Below, in pieces: positions 8,479 to 16,888 of a stretch of 64,000 bases of DNA; the stretch's first letter is position 1; every line of letters begins with the position of its first letter. The stretch covers positions 189,016-253,015 of the forward strand of contig QULQ01000002.1 of NCBI GenBank assembly GCA_003490145.1, read 5' to 3'. The notes below the pieces were generated by a model that had not been told where the DNA came from, did no database searches, and saw only the letters and a program-made list of their open reading frames with translations. The position numbers and the translations under genes were made by a program. Origin of the DNA: Lachnospiraceae bacterium OM04-12BH (GTDB lineage Bacteria > Bacillota > Clostridia > Lachnospirales > Lachnospiraceae).

Positions 8479-9453
8479 ATGAGCTTTCGAGAACTGAAAT
8501 TTGACAAAGATGCCGTTTTTCTTGTGACAGGTGGTGCCGGTTTTATCGGCTCCAACCTGTGTGAGGCGATTCTGGAGCTGGGATATACGGTAAGATGCCT
8601 TGACAACCTTTCCACCGGAAAGCTGGAAAATATAGAGCCTTTTATGGAGAATCCGAAGTTCACCTTTATCAAAGGAGACATCCGGGAGCTGGAAACCTGC
8701 ATGAAGGCGACAGAGGGTGTGACCTATGTACTGAACCAGGCAGCCTGGGGCAGCGTTCCGAGAAGTATTGAAATGCCGCTTCTGTATGAGGAGATCAATA
8801 TCCGTGGTACCTTAAACATGATGGAGGCCTCCAGACAGAATGGAGTAAAGAAGTTTGTATATGCTTCCAGTTCTTCTGTTTACGGAGATCATCCGGTGCT
8901 TCCCAAGAAGGAAGGACACGAGGGTAAGCTTCTTTCTCCCTATGCACTGACCAAAAGGGTGGATGAGGAATACGGAAGACTGTATAAGGTTCTCTATGGA
9001 CTGGATACCTATGGCATGCGTTACTTCAATGTATTTGGACGCAGGCAGGATCCTAACGGCATGTATGCCGCTGTCATCCCGAAGTTTATTAAGCAGCTGA
9101 TGAACGGTGAGGTTCCAACGATCAATGGTGATGGAAGACAGTCCCGTGACTTTACTTATGTTGACAACGTGATCGAAGCTAACCTGAAGGCCTGTCTGGC
9201 AGGTTCAGAGGCAGCAGGAGAGGCTTTTAATATCGGTGCCGGCGGCAGAGAGTATCTGATCGATGTTTACCATCAGCTATGTGATGCCCTTGGCAAACAG
9301 GTTGAACCGAACTTCGGACCAGACCGGGCAGGTGATATCCGGGATTCCAATGCAGATATCAGCAAGGCAAGAGAGCTGCTTCATTATGATCCGGAATATG
9401 ATTTTGCCAAGGGAATCCACCTGGCAATCAACTGGTATAAGGAAAATTTATGA
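8479..9453 (+). CDS. tviC: UDP-N-acetylhexosamine(uronate) 4-epimerase, TviC/WbpP-like
   Basis: This is an SDR-family NAD-dependent epimerase that interconverts gluco and galacto forms of the UDP-sugar at C4. It has the NAD loop TGGAGFIG (17-24), the QAAWGSVPRS stretch (87-96) typical of TviC/WbpP enzymes, the SSSSVYGDHP segment, and the catalytic pair Tyr155/Lys159 in SPYALTK. MRYFNVFGRRQDPNG is also characteristic of the group. An AGAGGA site at 8468-8473 supports the start. With the dehydrogenase before it, the expected product is UDP-GalNAcA. The stop overlaps the next start by four bases, so all three genes are likely co-transcribed. Confidence 0.92.
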   Translation: MSFRELKFDKDAVFLVTGGAGFIGSNLCEAILELGYTVRCLDNLSTGKLENIEPFMENPKFTFIKGDIRELETCMKATEGVTYVLNQAAWGSVPRSIEMPLLYEEINIRGTLNMMEASRQNGVKKFVYASSSSVYGDHPVLPKKEGHEGKLLSPYALTKRVDEEYGRLYKVLYGLDTYGMRYFNVFGRRQDPNGMYAAVIPKFIKQLMNGEVPTINGDGRQSRDFTYVDNVIEANLKACLAGSEAAGEAFNIGAGGREYLIDVYHQLCDALGKQVEPNFGPDRAGDIRDSNADISKARELLHYDPEYDFAKGIHLAINWYKENL

Positions 9454-10202
9454 AAATCGCAGTAAGATTAGATGACATTACACCTGATATGGACTGGCAG
9501 CGTTTTTTTAGGTTTAAGGCGCTGCTGGATCAGTATCAGGTGAAACCGCTTATAGGGGTTGTTCCGGACAACCGGGACGAGAACCTGAGGGGCAGCAGCG
9601 AAAGCAGAAAGGACGCACCGGCGGACTTTTATGCTTATATCAGAGGTCTTCAGGAAGAAGGCTGGTCTGTGGCTCTTCATGGCATGAACCATGTATACAG
9701 TACAAAGAAAGGCGGCCTGTTTCCTTTAAATGACTTTTCTGAATATGCGGGAAAGCCTTATGAGGAGCAGAAAGAGATGATCGCAAGGGGAAAACAGATC
9801 CTCGAAGAGCATGGTGTGCATACCGATCTGTTCATGGCACCGGCTCATTCCTATGACAGAAATACACTGCGGGCATTGAAAGAAAATGGCTTTCAGGCAC
9901 TGACAGATGGCTTTGGAGAACAGCCTTACCTCTGGCAGGGACTGACCTTTTATCCCATTTCATTCCGGCTTTCTGATACCCTGAAAAAGAAAAAAGGATA
10001 TTCCACCATGGTGGTTCATACCGGAACCATACAGGAAAATGAGCTGGCAGGCTATGAGAAGAGATTCCGGATGGAAGGCGTTACATGGATCAGCTATGAG
10101 GAATACCGGAAGGTGGCGGCTGTGAAACGGGGATTTTCCGGGCGGATCTGGGAATATCTGATGGCCAGGGCGAAGTTTTTGCTTGTGAGGCTGCATCACT
10201 GA
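9450..10202 (+). CDS. DUF2334-type polysaccharide deacetylase-like protein
   Basis: This 250-residue protein resembles the DUF2334 branch of the NodB-like carbohydrate deacetylase fold. It opens with an Asp8-Asp9 pair, then a VVPDN segment at 38-42, a His77-x3-His81 metal motif in LHGMNH, and APAHSYD near 130-136. These match the metal-binding layout of NodB-like enzymes. No signal peptide is visible, so it is probably cytosolic, which suggests it acts on a nucleotide sugar or a lipid-linked intermediate on the inner side. It directly follows the uronic-acid genes and overlaps the epimerase by four bases. The true substrate is unknown; de-N-acetylation of an amino sugar is the family-based guess. 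Confidence 0.75.
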   Translation: MKIAVRLDDITPDMDWQRFFRFKALLDQYQVKPLIGVVPDNRDENLRGSSESRKDAPADFYAYIRGLQEEGWSVALHGMNHVYSTKKGGLFPLNDFSEYAGKPYEEQKEMIARGKQILEEHGVHTDLFMAPAHSYDRNTLRALKENGFQALTDGFGEQPYLWQGLTFYPISFRLSDTLKKKKGYSTMVVHTGTIQENELAGYEKRFRMEGVTWISYEEYRKVAAVKRGFSGRIWEYLMARAKFLLVRLHH

Positions 10203-10222
10203 AAAGAGAAAGGATAGAAAGC

Positions 10223-11401
10223 ATGGGAGAAGCAGTACGGGTACTCCATGTACTTGGCAATACCAACCTTGGTGGAGCAGAGAGCAGGATCATGGATCTG
10301 TACCGTCATACAGACCGAAATCGTGTACAATTTGATTTTCTGGTGCATTCCGGAGAAGAAGGCTTTTATGAAAAGGAGATCAGGGAACTAGGAGGACGTA
10401 TTTTCCGGGTTCCCCGTTTTCGTATCTATAACTATTTTTCTTATCGGAAAGCACTGAAGGAATTCTTTCAGAAGCATCATGAATTTGCCCTGGTACAGGG
10501 ACATATGACGAGCACAGCGGCCATCTATCTTCCAATCGCTAAGAAAGCAGGCGTGAAGAAAACAGCGGCTCATGCAAGAAGTGCCGGAGTGGATAAGGGG
10601 CTTAAAGGTACCATGACACGGTTCCTTCGGAGAAATCTGGCAGATAAGGCAGATTATCTCTTCACCTGTTCTGAACTCGCTGGGATTTCTGTTTACGGCG
10701 AAAAAGCAGTCCGGGAAGGAAAGACGATCTTTATCCCTAATGCGATCGACTGTGCAGGCTTTACCTTTGACCCGGAAAAACGGAAAAAGATGCGTGAGGA
10801 GCTTGGGCTTGCAGATGCCCTTATCATCGGGCATGTGGGAAGATTCCACTATGCCAAAAACCATGAATACCTGCTCCGGGTGTTCGCAGAGCTGTGCCGG
10901 ATGAGTGCTGGAGCAGGTGACAGCACAGCAGAGACCGGAGCTGATCAGAAGTATCATTTGATTTTACTGGGAGAAGGACCTCTCATGGAGGATACCAGAA
11001 AGCTGGCAGAAGAGCTTGACGTGGCAGACAGGGTACATTTTCTTGGAAATCATAAGAATATTGCCGATTATTACCAGACCATGGATTATTTCGTATATCC
11101 GTCCCGGTATGAGGGTATGCCAGGAACCATCGTGGAAGCGCAGGCAAGCGGTCTGCCGTGTCTGATGAGCGATACGATCTGCCGGGAAGTGATAGCGACA
11201 GAGCTGGTAGAAACGATGAGCATAGAGGAAGAGCCGAAGGCCTGGGCAGAGGGATTACAGCGGCGGATTGATGCTTTAGTGTCCAAACAGGAGAACAGGG
11301 AAAAATACGCTGCAAAAATGGCAGCAGCCGGCTTTGATGTGCAGGCTCAGGCAGAAAGGATGATGCGCTTTTATGAAAGCGGAAGGTGGGAAAATGAGTA
11401 A
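10223..11401 (+). CDS. GT4 glycosyltransferase, EpsF-like
   Basis: This is a retaining GT-B glycosyltransferase of family GT4. The N-terminus has VLGNTNLGGAES and a QGHMTSTAAIYLPIAKKAG segment like that of EpsF-type exopolysaccharide enzymes. The C-terminal nucleotide-sugar domain has IPNAID, IGHVGRFHYAKNH, and the EX7E pair Glu297/Glu305 in YEGMPGTIVE. A short acidic, low-complexity insert (about residues 231-243) lies between two strands of the C-terminal domain. AAAGGA at 10209-10214 supports ATG 10223. The enzyme should act in the cytosol on a lipid-linked acceptor. Donor and linkage cannot be assigned. Confidence 0.87.
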   Translation: MGEAVRVLHVLGNTNLGGAESRIMDLYRHTDRNRVQFDFLVHSGEEGFYEKEIRELGGRIFRVPRFRIYNYFSYRKALKEFFQKHHEFALVQGHMTSTAAIYLPIAKKAGVKKTAAHARSAGVDKGLKGTMTRFLRRNLADKADYLFTCSELAGISVYGEKAVREGKTIFIPNAIDCAGFTFDPEKRKKMREELGLADALIIGHVGRFHYAKNHEYLLRVFAELCRMSAGAGDSTAETGADQKYHLILLGEGPLMEDTRKLAEELDVADRVHFLGNHKNIADYYQTMDYFVYPSRYEGMPGTIVEAQASGLPCLMSDTICREVIATELVETMSIEEEPKAWAEGLQRRIDALVSKQENREKYAAKMAAAGFDVQAQAERMMRFYESGRWENE

Positions 11402-12626
11402 AAGAAAATTGATGCTGATCAGTCCCATGCTTCATCAGGGCGGTTTTGAAAGGGTGTGCGTCACTACGGCGAGACTGCTGCAGCCGTATTTTGATGTCAC
11501 CATTGTAATCTTTGATTCTGCCAATATTGCCTATGACGTGGAAGGACTTTCCATTATTGATATCCAGATGGGTGTCCGTAAGGGAAAGCTGCAGAAGATC
11601 CTGAATATTATCAGAAGATCCCGGAAAGTGCGTAAGCTGAAGAAGGAAATGCAGCCCGAGATCGCCTACAGCTTCGGACCGACAGCCAATATGGTCAATG
11701 CCTTTTCCAAAACAGGTAAAGAGAAGGTCTGGCTTGGACTTCGGAACTACACCGACGTAGAAGAAGAGACTAAGATGCGTCTTCTGGTGAAAAAGGCAGA
11801 CCTGATCGTATGCTGCTCCAGAGATATTGAGAAATCTGTAAAAATTAAATATAAATTTAATAATACAGCAGTGCTGTATAATCTCTATGATGCGGATACG
11901 ATCCGGAAGGAGGCAGCCGCATCAGATCCGCCGCTTCCTTTTGCAGAAGAATTGAAAGAAGTAGGAAGCCTACAGCAGGAACCTGGGCAGCTCCGCTATC
12001 TGGTATCCATGGGAAGAGACGATCCCATGAAGGGCTTCTGGCATATGATCAAGGTATTTAAGCTGGTGCACGATCAGATACCGGAAGCAAGACTGATCCT
12101 GATGGGAGCCGGAACCTTCCAAAAATATAAAACACTGGCAGAGCAGCTTAAGATAACGGATGCAATTTATTTTGCCGGTATGCGGAGGGATCCTTACGCA
12201 CTTCTGAAATACGGGGAAGTATATCTGCTTACCTCTGCCAACGAAGGATTTCCTAATGCACTGGTAGAGGCCATGACTCTTTCCTTGGCACCTGTCAGCA
12301 CCAACTGTCTGACGGGTCCTGCAGAGATCCTCGTAAGGAATGGAGACACTGCTTCTTTGAATGATCAGTTTACAGAGAAACAGAAAGAAAAAGAAACACC
12401 TGTTATATATGGAGATTATGGAATCGTAGTACCGGAAATGCAGAAGGAGGAGAATCTGGATCCAGCAGATATTACGGAGGAAGAGAGAAATCTAGCAGAT
12501 ACTGTGATAAGGCTTTTGCAGGATGAGAAGCTGCTGCAAAGCTACCGCCAGACGGCTGCCAGGCGGGCAGGAGATTTTACCTATGAGAAATATCTGGAGC
12601 AGTTTCTGAAGCTTGCTGAAGAATAA
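11394..12626 (+). CDS. GT4 glycosyltransferase
   Basis: A GT-B transferase whose N-terminal acceptor domain opens with LMLISPMLHQGGFERV, a typical GT4 start, and which contains SFGPTANMVNAFSKTG. The C-terminal donor domain has LVSMGRDDPMKGF and the EX7E pair Glu284/Glu292 in NEGFPNALVEAM. Between the catalytic domain and the C-terminal helix there is an unusually long charged insert (roughly residues 315-365, rich in Glu, Lys and Gln), making the protein longer than most neighbours. ATG 11394 has GGAAGGTGG just upstream, so an earlier in-frame start at 11373 is unlikely. It overlaps the previous gene by eight bases. Function beyond glycan extension is unknown. Confidence 0.87.
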   Translation: MSKRKLMLISPMLHQGGFERVCVTTARLLQPYFDVTIVIFDSANIAYDVEGLSIIDIQMGVRKGKLQKILNIIRRSRKVRKLKKEMQPEIAYSFGPTANMVNAFSKTGKEKVWLGLRNYTDVEEETKMRLLVKKADLIVCCSRDIEKSVKIKYKFNNTAVLYNLYDADTIRKEAAASDPPLPFAEELKEVGSLQQEPGQLRYLVSMGRDDPMKGFWHMIKVFKLVHDQIPEARLILMGAGTFQKYKTLAEQLKITDAIYFAGMRRDPYALLKYGEVYLLTSANEGFPNALVEAMTLSLAPVSTNCLTGPAEILVRNGDTASLNDQFTEKQKEKETPVIYGDYGIVVPEMQKEENLDPADITEEERNLADTVIRLLQDEKLLQSYRQTAARRAGDFTYEKYLEQFLKLAEE

Positions 12627-12688
12627 GTGGAAAAAGGTGATTATTGAGGGGTATATGACTGTGCCTAGGCAGGGATCACCCCGCAGAC

Positions 12689-12717
12689 TTGTGAGAGATT
12701 GTCAGATGTGATAAAAT
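12689..12717 (+). promoter_or_regulatory. Candidate sigma-70-type promoter
   Basis: TTGTGA at 12689-12694 and TAAAAT at 12712-12717 are 17 bases apart, in the only gap of more than 100 bases in this part of the locus (12627-12749). The -10 matches consensus at five of six positions and the -35 at four. A 10-base perfect palindrome, TGCCTAGGCA, lies upstream at 12662-12671. It could be an internal promoter for the GT4 gene at 12750 and the genes after it. No terminator-like hairpin with a T run is visible in the gap. Confidence 0.35.
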
Positions 12718-12749
12718 GAGCAGAAAGATTGTGGAAAAACGGGAGCATT

Positions 12750-13847
12750 ATGAGAAAACTTCTATTTCATTTAAACTGCTTTGAGCAGGGTGGCGCAGAG
12801 CGCGTGGTATCCAACCTGGTGAACCAGCTGGTTCAGGAGGATTATGAAGTGATTGCTGCCACGGAATGGCAGGGAGAAGTGGAATTTGCGCTGGATCCCA
12901 AGGTAAGGCGGATATCAGTCGGACTTCGGCCAGAGGATGAGGAAAAGAGCAGGATAACCAAGATCTATCTGCGCTTTTCCTATCTTCACAGACTGATCAG
13001 AGAGGAAAAGCCGGACGTGGTGATCTCCTTTACCAGAAGACCGAACTACAGGGCACTTGTATCAGCCATAGGCACGCATGTACCGGTGATCCCGGCTGTG
13101 CGCCAGGATCCGAAATCCTATTATAATACCTGGGCAGACAAGCTTTTGATGCCGACATTATACCGGCTGGCAAAGGGCTGTGTGTTCCAGACAGCAGAAC
13201 AGATGAGTTATTTCCCAAAATCCCTTCAGAAAAGATCCAGGATTATTCTGAATCCTGTCAATGATAAATATCTGCAGGCAGAAATACCGCAGCAGAAGGA
13301 GAAAGTGGTTGTACAGTCTGGGCGACTGGTTGATTTTAAGAATCAGGCCATGCTTTTCAGGGCATTTATCAAGGTTCATGAGAAGCATCCGGATTATATA
13401 CTGAAGCTGTATGGACCGGATTCCGGGGATGGCACCAGGGAAAAGCTGGAGGAGATCATCCGTCAGAATCATGCAGAAGAGTATATGCTTCTGATGGGCG
13501 GCAGCGATGAATTGCAGAGGGAGCTGCCAAAGGCAGAGATCTATGCCTTTTCTTCTGATTATGAGGGCATGCCCAATGCCCTGCTGGAGGCTATGACCCT
13601 CGGCATGCCGGTTGTAGCGACCGATTGTCCCTGCGGCGGCCCTGCTACTGTGATTGAGAATGGGGTCAATGGTATCCTGATCCCGGTCGGAGATGAGAAG
13701 GCCATGACAGAAAACATCAACCGTCTGATCGAGGATGAAGAATTAAGAGAAGGACTGGCAGGAGAAGCGCTCCACATCAGAGAAAGGATCAATGGACAGG
13801 CTATTCTGCAGCAATGGAAAGAATATATAGAGGAAGTACTTAAGTAG
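12750..13847 (+). CDS. GT4 glycosyltransferase
   Basis: This retaining GT-B enzyme begins LLFHLNCFEQGGAERVVSNL, the standard GT4 acceptor-domain opening, and has VISFTRRPNYRAL further on. The donor domain carries VVQSGRLVDFKNQ and the EX7E pair Glu272/Glu280 in SDYEGMPNALLEAM, followed by ATDCPCGGPA. It is closely similar in layout to the GT4 genes at 15765 and 52022, which share the STDCPCGGPA-like block, so the three look like paralogs. ATG 12750 has GGGAG four bases upstream; a TTG at 12729 is a weaker alternative. A candidate promoter precedes the gene. Donor sugar unknown. Confidence 0.88.
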   Translation: MRKLLFHLNCFEQGGAERVVSNLVNQLVQEDYEVIAATEWQGEVEFALDPKVRRISVGLRPEDEEKSRITKIYLRFSYLHRLIREEKPDVVISFTRRPNYRALVSAIGTHVPVIPAVRQDPKSYYNTWADKLLMPTLYRLAKGCVFQTAEQMSYFPKSLQKRSRIILNPVNDKYLQAEIPQQKEKVVVQSGRLVDFKNQAMLFRAFIKVHEKHPDYILKLYGPDSGDGTREKLEEIIRQNHAEEYMLLMGGSDELQRELPKAEIYAFSSDYEGMPNALLEAMTLGMPVVATDCPCGGPATVIENGVNGILIPVGDEKAMTENINRLIEDEELREGLAGEALHIRERINGQAILQQWKEYIEEVLK

Positions 13848-13868
13848 AACAGACAGGAGCAGGATCAT

Positions 13869-15749
13869 ATGTGTGGAATATGCGGATTTGTATCCAAACA
13901 GAATATTACACGGGAACAGCTTAAGATCATGAATGATACGATGATCCACAGAGGACCGGATGACAGCGGAGAAGAGATTTATCCCATCCGAAACGGTTAC
14001 CAGGTGGGTCTGGCACAGAGAAGACTTTCCATTATGGATCTGTCTCCGTTGGGACACCAGCCCATGCATTCGGCAAATGGCCGCATCAGTGTAGTCTACA
14101 ATGGAGAAATCTATAATTTTCAGGAGCTGAAGGAGGAACTTAAGAATTATCCTTTCCGTTCTACCTGCGACACGGAAGTGATCATAGCAGCCTACCTGAA
14201 ATGGGGCATTGACTGTATCAGCAGACTGAATGGCATGTTTGCCATCTGCATTTTTGACAGAGAAGATGATACCGTTTATCTGGTAAGGGACAGAATTGGC
14301 AAGAAGCCATTGTATTATGAGCTTTCAGACGGAAATCTTGTTTTCGGCTCAGAGTTAAAGCCCCTGATGGCAAGAGAGGGCTTTCAGAAAAGGATCCGGA
14401 AGGATGTACTGTCAAGGTACCTTTTCCAGCAGTATATCAATGCACCGGACAGCATTTTTGAAGGGGTCTATAAGCTGGAGCCGGGCGGTATCCTGCAGTT
14501 CCATTATGGAGAGGTAAAAACCTGGAAATACTGGGATATCAAGAATGTCTATCATGAGATGAGAAAGAATCCTGTGACAGATTATGAGCAGGCAAAGAGC
14601 GAATTAAAGGCACTGCTGCAGAAAGCGGTAAAAAGCCGTATGATCGCAGATGTTCCGCTGGGAGCCTTTTTAAGCGGTGGCTATGATTCTTCTCTGATGA
14701 CAGCCATGGCCCAGGAGGCGAGCAGTGAGCCGGTTAAGACCTTTTCCATCGGTTTCCATGAAGAGAGATACAATGAAGCCGCCTATGCCAGGGCGGTGGC
14801 AGAACATCTTGGCACAAAGCATACCGAGCTGATCATAGATGAAGCGGAAATGTTCAAACTGGTGGAGAGTATCCCGGAGTATTATGATGAACCCTTTGCG
14901 GATTCCTCCCAGATCGCAACCATGCTCGTATCAAAGCTGGCCAGAGAGCAGGTGACGGTTGCACTTTCCGGGGATGGCGGCGATGAGTTTTTCTGTGGCT
15001 ATAATATTTATGAAAATGTCAGACAGGCACAGAGACTGGACGTGCTTGGCGGTATGGTGCACGGGATCTGTAACCTGCCGGGCTTAAGGCAGGCAGGACT
15101 GGAAGGAAAGCTGCCTTTCCGGGTCAGGGTAATCGCCGGAAACCGTGGTAAAGAAAGTAAAACCCAGTTTGGCGCAGGAAATTATGTGACAAGAGCACAA
15201 AAAATGGTGCTCGGCGAAGGACAGCCCTGTCATTTTGAAATAGAAAGTGAATATGGGGTATCAGACTGGCAGATCCGCCGGATGCTTCTGGACATGGATA
15301 CCTATCTGCCGGGTGATATTCTCTGCAAGGTAGACCGTGCATCCATGAAATATTCCCTGGAAGCAAGATGCCCGATCCTGGATAAGGAAGTCATGGAGTA
15401 TTCCTTCCGGATGGATCATTCCCTGAAGTATGATAAGGGGAATAAAAAGCGGATCCTGAAGGATATTGCCTATGATTATATTAAAAGAGAGCTTCTTGAC
15501 AGACCAAAGGTTGGCTTTGGCGTGCCAATGGATCAGTGGCTGAGAGGACCTTTAAGGGAACAGCTTACAGATATGTGCAGCAGGCAATACTTAAAGAAGC
15601 AGGGAATTTTTGATGCTGATTTTACTGCCGATATGATAGAAGGCTATATGAAGACCGGAGATAAGGGACCGGCTACCGGAGAGAATTATTCCAAGCTGAC
15701 CTGGTCCTTCTTCACCTTCCAGCAGTGGTATCAGACCTATATGAAATAA
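13869..15749 (+). CDS. asnB: Asparagine synthase (glutamine-hydrolysing)-like amidotransferase 1
   Basis: The protein has an N-terminal class II glutamine amidotransferase domain with nucleophile Cys2 in MCGICG, then RGPDD and YNGEIYN motifs, and a C-terminal asparagine-synthase domain. The ATP pyrophosphatase loop is S269GGYDSS275, with Tyr where classic AsnB has Leu. The SGDGGDEFFCGY motif and EARCPILDKEV follow. Length (626) is normal for the long AsnB form. Relatives inside O-antigen loci, such as WbpS and Francisella WbtH, are thought to amidate the carboxyl of hexuronic acids. Given the TviB/TviC pair upstream, amidation of GalNAcA is a reasonable inference; ordinary asparagine synthesis is the alternative. 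It is flanked by GT4 genes, and a second copy lies at 16889. Confidence 0.9.
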   Translation: MCGICGFVSKQNITREQLKIMNDTMIHRGPDDSGEEIYPIRNGYQVGLAQRRLSIMDLSPLGHQPMHSANGRISVVYNGEIYNFQELKEELKNYPFRSTCDTEVIIAAYLKWGIDCISRLNGMFAICIFDREDDTVYLVRDRIGKKPLYYELSDGNLVFGSELKPLMAREGFQKRIRKDVLSRYLFQQYINAPDSIFEGVYKLEPGGILQFHYGEVKTWKYWDIKNVYHEMRKNPVTDYEQAKSELKALLQKAVKSRMIADVPLGAFLSGGYDSSLMTAMAQEASSEPVKTFSIGFHEERYNEAAYARAVAEHLGTKHTELIIDEAEMFKLVESIPEYYDEPFADSSQIATMLVSKLAREQVTVALSGDGGDEFFCGYNIYENVRQAQRLDVLGGMVHGICNLPGLRQAGLEGKLPFRVRVIAGNRGKESKTQFGAGNYVTRAQKMVLGEGQPCHFEIESEYGVSDWQIRRMLLDMDTYLPGDILCKVDRASMKYSLEARCPILDKEVMEYSFRMDHSLKYDKGNKKRILKDIAYDYIKRELLDRPKVGFGVPMDQWLRGPLREQLTDMCSRQYLKKQGIFDADFTADMIEGYMKTGDKGPATGENYSKLTWSFFTFQQWYQTYMK

Positions 15750-15764
15750 GGGAGCTGTGGATCC

Positions 15765-16859
15765 ATGCATGTGGCAATGCTGATAGGGGCGCTGACAAAG
15801 GGCGGCGCAGAGCGGGTACTGGTGAATCTGGCTGCAGATCTGACAGAAAAGGGCCATGAGGTCACCATGGTGACCCAGTATAAAAAGGAAAATGAATATC
15901 CGCTTCCAGATGGTGTAAAGCGTGTGATCTCAGATATCACAGAAGAGGAAATCACGGGAAGCCGCATTGTGAACTTTGGACGCCGCTTCGGGAAGCTGCG
16001 TATGATCTGGAAGACAGAAAGGCCGGATGTGATCCTCTCCTTTATCGGAAAGAATAATATGATGGCGATCCTGACAAGCCGGTTCCTCCATATCCCGGTA
16101 GCGGTATCTGTCCGGGCAGAGCCTGCACTTGAATATTACAATGGCTGGATGAGGTTTATGGCAAGACATTTGTTTGCGTCAGCAGATGGCGTGATCCTGC
16201 AGACAAGGCAGTGCTTTTCCTTCTTTCCAAAGAAGGTGCAGAAAAAGGCGGTGATCCTTAAAAACCCGATCAACAAGGCTTTTTTCAGACAGCCTTACCG
16301 GGGAGAGAGGGAAAAGACCATCGTGGCAGTAGGCAGGGTGGATGCAAATAAGAATCATGAGCTGCTGATCCGGGCTTTTGCCGGAATTGCCGGGGAGTTT
16401 CCGGATTACAGTCTTAAGATCTATGGTGAAGGGGATCAGAAAGAAAGGCTTCAGCACCTGATCCATGAGCTTTTACTGGAAAAGCAGGCTTTTATGATGG
16501 GAGCAACCAGTGACGTAGCAAGTGTTATTGAAAGGGCGAGACTCTTCGTCCTTCCTTCTAATTCTGAAGGCGCCCCTAATACTTTGATCGAAGCCATGCT
16601 TCTGGGACTTACAGTGATCTCTACAGATTGCCCCTGCGGAGGTCCGGCGGAGCTGATCGAAGATGGAAAAAACGGATATTTGATTCCGGTTGGTGATACA
16701 CAGAAATTGCAGGAAAAGATGCAATATTTGCTAAACCACTTGCAGATAGCCGATGAAATCGGTGAGAATGCTGCAAAAGCAGCTGCTATTTTTAAACCGG
16801 AAGTGGTTTATGGTGAGTGGGAGAATTACCTGTATTCCCTGACAAAAATGGGGAAATGA
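15765..16859 (+). CDS. GT4 glycosyltransferase
   Basis: A GT-B glycosyltransferase lying between the two AsnB-like genes. It begins MLIGALTKGGAERVLVNLA and has LSFIGKNNMMAIL in the acceptor domain. The donor domain has VAVGRVDANKNHELLI, the EX7E pair Glu268/Glu276 in SEGAPNTLIEAM, and STDCPCGGPAEL. AAGGGAG at 15748-15754 supports the start. It is a paralog of the enzyme at 12750. The repeating order of GT4 gene then AsnB gene, twice in a row, suggests that this four-gene block arose by duplication, or that each transferase works with its own amidotransferase. The latter is inference only. Confidence 0.88.
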   Translation: MHVAMLIGALTKGGAERVLVNLAADLTEKGHEVTMVTQYKKENEYPLPDGVKRVISDITEEEITGSRIVNFGRRFGKLRMIWKTERPDVILSFIGKNNMMAILTSRFLHIPVAVSVRAEPALEYYNGWMRFMARHLFASADGVILQTRQCFSFFPKKVQKKAVILKNPINKAFFRQPYRGEREKTIVAVGRVDANKNHELLIRAFAGIAGEFPDYSLKIYGEGDQKERLQHLIHELLLEKQAFMMGATSDVASVIERARLFVLPSNSEGAPNTLIEAMLLGLTVISTDCPCGGPAELIEDGKNGYLIPVGDTQKLQEKMQYLLNHLQIADEIGENAAKAAAIFKPEVVYGEWENYLYSLTKMGK

Positions 16860-16888
16860 CACTATAGAAAAGACTGGAGGAGGACTTC

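Noticed and set aside
12627..12749. Intrinsic terminator in the gap
   Set aside because: There is a short palindrome but no GC-rich stem followed by a T run.
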